DNA of 8,779 nucleotides from Candidatus Hydrogenedentota bacterium (GTDB taxonomy: Bacteria > Hydrogenedentota > Hydrogenedentia > Hydrogenedentiales > CAITNO01). Under the pieces are notes generated by a model. That model had not been told where the DNA came from, searched no databases, and was given only the letters and a program-made list of their open reading frames with translations. The DNA is taken from NCBI GenBank assembly GCA_903922535.1, contig CAIXUF010000595.1, forward strand, positions 1 through 8,779, read 5' to 3'. Positions 6,320-8,779 of the stretch are shown here, piece after piece. The position numbers were made by a program, and so were the translations under genes. Position 1 is the stretch's first letter. Each line of letters starts with the position of its first letter.

Positions 6320-6949
6320 TCAGGGTTCTTCGGACTGGCTGAGCCGCTGTTCGAACTGGTCGCTGAAATAGGCGATTTGTTTGACCGACATCTTGACCGC
6401 GTCCGGGGTGGCATCCTGCCGGGTGAGGTTGTTGAGCAGCACAATCTGCTCGGGGCCGTCCTTGGCCGAAAGGATGGCAAAGGCGCCGTGGGTCAGTTTG
6501 CCGTTGGACCGGAGCACCCAGGTCATGGCCTCGGGCGTGGCCGGACCGCAGGCGGAATAGACGCGGAGGATTCGCAGCCCGTCGCGGGACTCGTAGGGCA
6601 TGATGTGCACCCGCTGCGACCGCCCCTCTTCGAGGCGCACAGTCACCAGGTAGCCGTCATTGTGGGGCTCGACAACGCGGGCGGGGCGTTTTTCGCAGGC
6701 CATGGCGAGGTCGCGCAGCGTGAATTCCCCCTTGCGCGCCGAACCGGGCAGCGCGAGGGCATAGAGTCCTTCCAGCGACCGTTCCACCTGAAGCTGCACA
6801 TCCATGTCGGTGTCGTTGCGCTGCGCGGTCAGTGCCGAGATGGCGCTTTGGGCGGCCTTTCCGAGCAGTTCCGCGGCGTCGCGGCGCGCCACCCAGCCGG
6901 CTTCCCGGTTTTCCAGCGTGCCCACCAGTTGTTCAATCTGCGTCATCAT
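6320..6949 (-). CDS. HEAT-repeat plus YbjN-like domain protein
   Basis: The product is 209 aa. Residues 3-64 look like HEAT-type helices (IEQLVGTLENREAGWVARRDAAELLGK... then VQLQVERSLEGLYAL). Residues 75-205 resemble YbjN / type III secretion chaperone-like folds: FTLRDLAMACE, DGYLVTVRLEEGRSQRVHI, LRILRVYSACGP, VLRSNGKLTHGAFAIL and DGPEQIVLLNNLTRQDA, then a helix ending in YFSDQFEQRL. YbjN-like proteins are usually cytosolic and of poorly known role, perhaps binding partner proteins. The frame is open upstream to 7162, but that reaches into the divergent gene. The ATG at 6949 has GGAG (6960-6963) 10 nt before it, and a -10/-35 pair lies just upstream. It is first in the operon with the pentapeptide and MBL genes. 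Confidence 0.75.
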   Translation of the reverse strand: MMTQIEQLVGTLENREAGWVARRDAAELLGKAAQSAISALTAQRNDTDMDVQLQVERSLEGLYALALPGSARKGEFTLRDLAMACEKRPARVVEPHNDGYLVTVRLEEGRSQRVHIMPYESRDGLRILRVYSACGPATPEAMTWVLRSNGKLTHGAFAILSAKDGPEQIVLLNNLTRQDATPDAVKMSVKQIAYFSDQFEQRLSQSEEP

Positions 6950-6959
6950 GACAGCGTTT

Positions 6960-6963
6960 CTCC
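6960..6963 (-). promoter_or_regulatory. Ribosome binding site of the HEAT/YbjN-like gene
   Basis: GGAG is 10 nt from the first of two adjacent ATGs (6949) and 13 nt from the second (6946), favouring 6949. Confidence 0.5.
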
Positions 6964-6971
6964 AATGCCCC

Positions 6972-7000
6972 ATTCTAACAACAAACCTGCCCAACCGCAA
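6972..7000 (-). promoter_or_regulatory. Candidate sigma70-type promoter of the HEAT/YbjN-pentapeptide-MBL operon
   Basis: On the minus strand TTGCGG (7000-6995) is followed after 17 nt by TAGAAT (6977-6972). This is a five of six match at -10 and three of six at -35, with ideal spacing. Transcription would begin near 6965, giving a short leader before the ATG at 6949. Confidence 0.45.
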
Positions 7001-7064
7001 TGCCACAGGACGCCGGACGGCCTTGTCTGCTATCATGGTGGCCAACAAAGGGAGCTGACGCACC

Positions 7065-7757
7065 ATGCGAAACCATATTCTGTCCTCTGTTCTGCTTTTC
7101 CTGCTGTCGGCGGCAGCGCTGGCCGCCGCACCGCCCGCTGCGCCGCCCGCGGCGGTGCCCACCTCCGGTCTGGAAAAGGTGGTTGGCGGCGCCGTCTGGA
7201 GTGTGCCCTTTGCGGACTTTGTGAAGGCGCACCCGGACGCGGCCTACAGCGATTCGGCGCAACTGGAGAAAAAAGTGGACCCGGCAAAACCGGGCGGCCT
7301 GCTCGAATCCTATGAAAAGGACCCCTTTCTTGAACTGCTCTGCACGATTGATTACGGGTTTCGCGACGGCAAACTCTACGAGTTTGTGGCCATGTGGTCC
7401 GGCGAACCGGCCGTGGTGGACAAGGCCCGGGAGACCTTCTTTCGCGCCTGCGTGGCCCGGCACGGCACGAATTTCAAGCGTGAGGCGATGCGGCTGCGCC
7501 CCAATTCGGACGCGGAGGAGCTGATACCGGTGTTCTGCTGGGAGGAGGCCCATGACCGCATTTTGGCGTACACGGCCAACCCCGCGCCGGGCGGCGCGCC
7601 GCCGCGCAAGGCGGTGATCAACTACTCCATGTTCGCCAAGGACGACACCTATATCACGTCACTGCTGGTGGGCGGCTCGCTGACCGCGGAAAAGCACGCG
7701 GAACTGTGGAAAAAGCTCAACACCGTGTTCCCGCCTGACGAGGCCAAGAAGCCCTGA
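7065..7757 (+). CDS. Exported protein of unknown function
   Basis: I do not recognise this family. The 230-aa product has a clear Sec signal peptide: MRNH, a hydrophobic run ILSSVLLFLLSAAALA, and an Ala-Pro rich stretch (20-32) after the likely cleavage near residue 20-22. The mature region is soluble, mixed alpha/beta, with notable segments VPFADFVKAHPDAAY (47-61), LLCTIDYGFRDGKLYEFVAMW (91-111), VFCWEEAHDRILAYT (156-170) and INYSMFAKDD (185-194). C93, C129 and C158 are the mature cysteines, and no catalytic motif is evident. The phrase about a following small residue pattern GF.DGKLYE suggests a domain that compares computed and observed values, as in periplasmic lipoprotein-like proteins, but this is only impression. 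GGGAG (7050-7054) lies 10 nt before the ATG. It is divergent from the HEAT/YbjN-like gene and apparently monocistronic. Confidence 0.8.
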   Translation: MRNHILSSVLLFLLSAAALAAAPPAAPPAAVPTSGLEKVVGGAVWSVPFADFVKAHPDAAYSDSAQLEKKVDPAKPGGLLESYEKDPFLELLCTIDYGFRDGKLYEFVAMWSGEPAVVDKARETFFRACVARHGTNFKREAMRLRPNSDAEELIPVFCWEEAHDRILAYTANPAPGGAPPRKAVINYSMFAKDDTYITSLLVGGSLTAEKHAELWKKLNTVFPPDEAKKP

Positions 7758-7901
7758 GCCGCGCACGCAGCCGCCGCCTTTGCGGGGAGGGCAAAACCCG
7801 ACGAAGCAATCTCGTAAAGCGACAAGCCCGGATATGCGCGTTGATACTGACAAAAAACTGCTTCGCTTCGCCCGCGGTGACGCTGGTGAAATCTCTTCAG
7901 G
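7758..7901. other. Intergenic stretch with a long-range inverted repeat, no gene
   Basis: Between the convergent exported-protein and aldolase genes I see no coding region. CGAAGCA (7802-7808) and TGCTTCG (7859-7865) form a 7-bp inverted pair 50 nt apart, and the CGAAGC/GCTTCG wording is like the arms of other intergenic palindromic repeats. A run of six T on the minus strand (7857-7852) follows the aldolase stop after about 45 nt but has no strong stem before it, so a terminator is not supported. Confidence 0.35.
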
Positions 7902-8555
7902 TCAGGCGTTCTGGGCCTTTGCGAATGCGTCGGCGTAACGCCAGGCATTTTCCGAAAGGCCCTTGAAGTCACGCGCCTGCACCAGCTTCCTGCTGACCAG
8001 GTTGCTGCCGACACCGATGGCGACCACGCCCGCTTTCACGAAATCGCCGAGGTTGTCCAAGTCCACGCCGCCCGTCGGACACATGGGGATCTGCGGCAGC
8101 GGTGCCCGCACCGCCTTGATGTACTCCAGCCCGCCGACGGAGGCGGGAAACACCTTGATGATGTCGCCGCCAAGTTCCCATGCGCGGTAAATCTCGTTGG
8201 GTGTCCACGCGCCCGGCAGGCAGGGCTTGCCGTATCGGTGCGCCATGTCTATCACCTCCGGCACGGTCACCGGACTCACCACGTACTGCGCGCCGGCAAG
8301 AATGGCCATGCGCGCGGTTTCCGCGTCGAGCACGGTGCCGACGCCGATGCACACATCCGCGCCCAGCAGTTTCGCCGAGGCGGTTTCGATGCACTGGAGG
8401 GCGCCGGGCGTGGTCATGGTCACCTCGATGCAGCGCACCCCCCCCTCCATCACCGCCTCGACCACGCGGACCAGGTCGTCGCCGCCGCCGTCGGCGCGCA
8501 CAATGGCGACAATGCCGTGGCCGGTCAGATAATTGATAATCGCCGTCTTGCTCAT
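7902..8555 (-). CDS. eda: KDPG/KHG-type class I aldolase
   Basis: The enzyme cleaves 2-keto-3-deoxy-6-phosphogluconate (or the related 4-hydroxy-2-oxoglutarate) to pyruvate plus an aldehyde through a lysine Schiff base, in the cytosol. The 217-aa product has the family length (E. coli Eda is about 213). Motifs are GIVAIVRA (14-21), CIEVTMTTPGAL with the general-base E44, GVGTVLD (T74), VVSPV, GDIIKVFPA with Schiff-base K134, and CPTGGV (T161). The arginine that follows the E-V-T block in E. coli Eda (R49) is threonine here, as in several family branches including galactonate-type enzymes, so the exact substrate is uncertain. The upstream ATG at 8567 has its Shine-Dalgarno touching it. The ATG at 8555 has GGAG at 8562-8565, 6 nt upstream, and gives the usual MSKTAI start. 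No other sugar-acid genes are in the window. Confidence 0.92.
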   Translation of the reverse strand: MSKTAIINYLTGHGIVAIVRADGGGDDLVRVVEAVMEGGVRCIEVTMTTPGALQCIETASAKLLGADVCIGVGTVLDAETARMAILAGAQYVVSPVTVPEVIDMAHRYGKPCLPGAWTPNEIYRAWELGGDIIKVFPASVGGLEYIKAVRAPLPQIPMCPTGGVDLDNLGDFVKAGVVAIGVGSNLVSRKLVQARDFKGLSENAWRYADAFAKAQNA

Positions 8556-8561
8556 GGGCCG

Positions 8562-8565
8562 CTCC
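8562..8565 (-). promoter_or_regulatory. Ribosome binding site deciding the aldolase start
   Basis: GGAG is 6 nt upstream of the ATG at 8555. The alternative ATG at 8567 follows an AAGGA with no spacer, which is too close to work. Confidence 0.55.
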
Positions 8566-8751
8566 ATTCCTTAAATTGTCAAACCAAACACCCGTGAAAA
8601 CAATGGTATAGCATACAGGCGGAACAAGTCGAAATGATGGCGGAGAAATCCGTCCACGGGAGGCTTTCCGGTTCCCATGGGCGACGATCCTGCCCGGAGA
8701 ACCGCACGCGAGACGCATGGCTGTGCAGTGTGAATGACGGGCTGTCTTAAG

Positions 8752-8779
8752 TCCCCCTTTGAAGGGGGATTTAGGGGGA
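8752..8779. repeat. Short palindromic repeat, cut by window edge
   Basis: TCCCCCTT (8752-8759) and AAGGGGGA (8762-8769) are perfect complements around TG. A second AGGGGGA follows at 8773-8779 and runs to the window end. Tandem AAATCCCCCTT-like wording of this kind is a common intergenic repeat in many bacterial genomes. It lies about 200 bases upstream of the aldolase start and shows no coding potential. It might instead be a terminator for a gene outside the window, but no T-tract is seen. Confidence 0.55.

Noticed and set aside
6950..7162. Extended start of the HEAT/YbjN-like gene at 7162
   Set aside because: It would overlap the signal-peptide region of the divergent gene and include the predicted promoter; the ATG at 6949 has a ribosome binding site.
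6305..7315. Plus-strand frame of 336 aa
   Set aside because: It spans the antisense of the HEAT/YbjN-like gene, the divergent promoter region and the wrong frame of the exported protein.
8577..8582. Exact TTGACA on the minus strand as a -35 box for the aldolase
   Set aside because: A matching -10 would fall inside the start of the gene itself, past the ribosome binding site.

Overview
The window is a GC-rich, gene-dense bacterial chromosomal segment of 8.8 kb with nine protein-coding genes, eight complete and one (thiH) cut at the left edge. No rRNA, tRNA, CRISPR array, transposase or phage gene is visible. The Glu-Gly-Glu hexapeptide tract followed by a C-terminal hydrophobic segment in the 2078-3244 product, the Tat-exported beta-propeller protein, the pentapeptide protein and the palindromic intergenic repeats resemble genomes of the PVC/Lentisphaerae/Hydrogenedentes kind. 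That placement is an inference from style only. The use of ThiH (radical SAM) rather than the oxygen-dependent ThiO fits an anaerobic or facultative lifestyle.

Left part (1-2011, minus strand): thiG then thiH, two consecutive genes for the thiazole half of thiamine. They lie 7 nt apart, and thiH has no ATG, GTG or TTG at its expected start, so a CTG start is proposed. The thiG leader carries a perfect 9-bp hairpin but no recognisable TPP riboswitch, and thiS is not next to them.

Middle (2078-3746, plus strand): a secreted SGNH-hydrolase-like protein with five exact-period EGE hexapeptides and a C-terminal anchor, overlapped at its 3' end by a DinB-fold (DUF1572-type) protein. Converging on these is a Tat-exported TolB-like beta-propeller protein (3819-5075, minus). 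Behind its start lies a palindromic intergenic repeat (5122-5211).

Right part: a minus-strand operon (6949 to 5227) encodes a HEAT-repeat plus YbjN-like protein, a pentapeptide-repeat protein and a metallo-beta-lactamase-fold hydrolase, with a 17-bp gap and then an ATGA overlap, and a plausible promoter at 6972-7000. Divergent from it is an exported protein of unknown function (7065-7757). Last comes a KDPG/KHG-type aldolase (7902-8555, minus), and the window ends inside another short palindromic repeat (8752-8779).

Most genes are ordinary housekeeping or exported proteins. The least explained parts are the three-gene HEAT/YbjN-pentapeptide-MBL operon, the EGE/C-terminal anchor of the SGNH-like protein, and the non-canonical thiH start. 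I see no convincing new defence or mobile system.
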